A DNA stretch of 64,000 bases, from positions 558,001-622,000 of the forward strand of contig VTFK01000077.1 of the NCBI GenBank assembly GCA_009617715.1. The letters run 5' to 3'. The notes beneath the pieces were generated by a model. The model saw only the letters and a list, made by a program, of their open reading frames with translations, did no database searches and had not been told where the DNA came from. This document shows positions 63,202-64,000 of the stretch, piece by piece. The number at the start of each line of letters is the position of its first letter. Position 1 is the first letter of the stretch. This DNA comes from Plectrocnemia conspersa. Taxonomy: Eukaryota; Arthropoda; Insecta; Trichoptera; Polycentropodidae. The position numbers and the translations under genes were made by a program.

Positions 63202-63680
63202 AGTGGTTCTTACCGATGCACTTCGAGCTTATTGCAGTGCACCGCGAAAAAATTGGTAAAAACGAAAAAATCCGCAAAATAGTAAAAACTTAATGTTTCA
63301 ATCAATCTATATTTTATTATAGTCGTGATACCAAATAATGGATAAATTTATTACCAAACGAAATTGTGAATCAGACCAAAATATTAATGACACTGGGAGT
63401 ACAAGTGGAAGAAGTAGTGACGATGTTACTAGACATCATACGTTTCATACAAAAAAAATATATCCAATAAAATAAAAAAAAATAATCGACAGTATTCTGA
63501 AGATTATTTACGTTTCGGTTTTACTAGCATCAATGAGGAAGGATATCACATTCCACTATGTGTTATATGTGGAGAAAAACTGTCCAATATCGCGATGTAT
63601 CCTGACAAGTTAAATCGCCACTTCACTAGGAAGCACGACGATCTTGCATCAAAAAGTAAAGACTACTTCAAAAGATTGTT
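63202..63680 (+). pseudogene. hAT transposon, second copy, 5' part only
   Basis: It opens TAGTGGTTCTTACCGATGCA, a slightly decayed form of the 43-45 kb element's terminus, and follows that element base for base with small differences through the 5' UTR. The start codon of the MDKFITKRNCES frame is at 63339. A frameshift follows near 63451 in an A run. The BED zinc finger region has CVICGEKL and LNRHFTRKHDDL, keeping the final His lost in the other copy. Similarity ends abruptly at GATTGTTAA, where the other copy continues. Confidence 0.85.
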
Positions 63681-63682
63681 AA

Positions 63683-64000
63683 CCTTTACCGGACCGAGTG
63701 TACGAAAAAAACGTACGCTCCCAACGTGGGTACGGAAAGACCCCCGATCTTCATACTAATTTTTAGACCTTTTCGACAAGAAATAATAGCATAAAATCAA
63801 GTATATGCATTTGAACAATCATTACATATATTAATATCATGGAATTATTATATTTTATAACATTTTATCGTTTTTTTACGTAAAATAAAATTACACTAAG
63901 AAGCGTCATCATCGAAGCATGTCATTTTCATCACTGTGGGCGGGCAGAACAGTGTCCGCTATCCCCACTACTACCCGATGTTGCGACAAGTGCTACTGTT
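63683..64000. mobile_element. Probable piggyBac-like element end at TTAA, truncated by window edge
   Basis: The hAT copy is interrupted exactly at a TTAA (63679-63682) that is also present at the equivalent place in the 43-45 kb copy. The new sequence starts CCTTTACCGGACCGAGTGTA, resembling piggyBac termini (CCC/TTT followed by a short GC patch), with a CGTACGCTCCCAACGTGGGT block next. No transposase frame is recognisable in the 318 bases available. The other end, and the rest of the hAT copy, should lie beyond 64000. Confidence 0.5.

Overview
The window looks like nuclear DNA from an animal, most likely an insect. It is strongly AT-rich, gene-poor and intron-like. It carries arthropod-style repeats: piggyBac, several hAT lineages, mariner, Tigger/pogo, jockey-like and CR1-like non-LTR retrotransposons, and a tRNA-derived SINE. 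No bacterial gene layout, CRISPR array, rRNA or functional tRNA was seen. The insect order cannot be fixed from the sequence alone.

Host coding evidence is thin and all on the minus strand. A GC-rich exon at about 3.06-3.48 kb encodes a Gly/His/Pro/Tyr-rich segment and ends in a good splice donor. A candidate two-exon segment lies at 38.37-38.84 kb. No gene name is claimed for either. The AT-rich background is broken by unique, higher-GC islands without convincing reading frames (for example about 8.4-8.8, 10.2-10.6, 16.1-17.4, 20.3-20.8, 23.7-24.1, 26.3-26.8, 30.0-31.4, 48.0-48.5, 53.7-54.5, 56.7-57.3, 59.7-60.0 and 61.0-61.6 kb). These fit conserved non-coding or regulatory sequence inside or beside large introns.

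Most of the rest is transposon history. The youngest-looking element is a complete piggyBac transposon at 34204-36811, with TTAA duplications, terminal inverted repeats and a two-exon transposase broken by one frameshift in an A run. A 2356-bp hAT transposon at 43105-45460 has a perfect 8-bp target duplication and sits inside an older SINE-type repeat. A second copy of this hAT at 63.2-63.7 kb is cut at a TTAA site by what looks like another piggyBac-like end running off the window. A 1252-bp hAT-like internal-deletion element lies at 39202-40453, and a 145-bp MITE at 7514-7658 has a perfect 8-bp duplication. Decayed coding remnants include three mariner copies (14, 31.8 and 55 kb), a Tigger transposase split by a retrotransposon 3' end (11.4-12.5 kb), three further hAT fragments (16.7, 24.9 and 27.9 kb), a jockey element split by a CR1-like element (21.0-23.2 kb), another jockey fragment (48.7-49.3 kb) and two copies of a further RT family (28.2-29.2 and 46.5-47.3 kb).

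Two long related repeats, at 18.3-19.5 kb and 57.9-59.3 kb, face each other in inverted orientation about 38 kb apart. The right-hand copy sits inside a pair of mariner-like terminal repeats. The order of insertions can be read at several places, so the window is a good record of successive transposon waves. I did not find a new multigene system.
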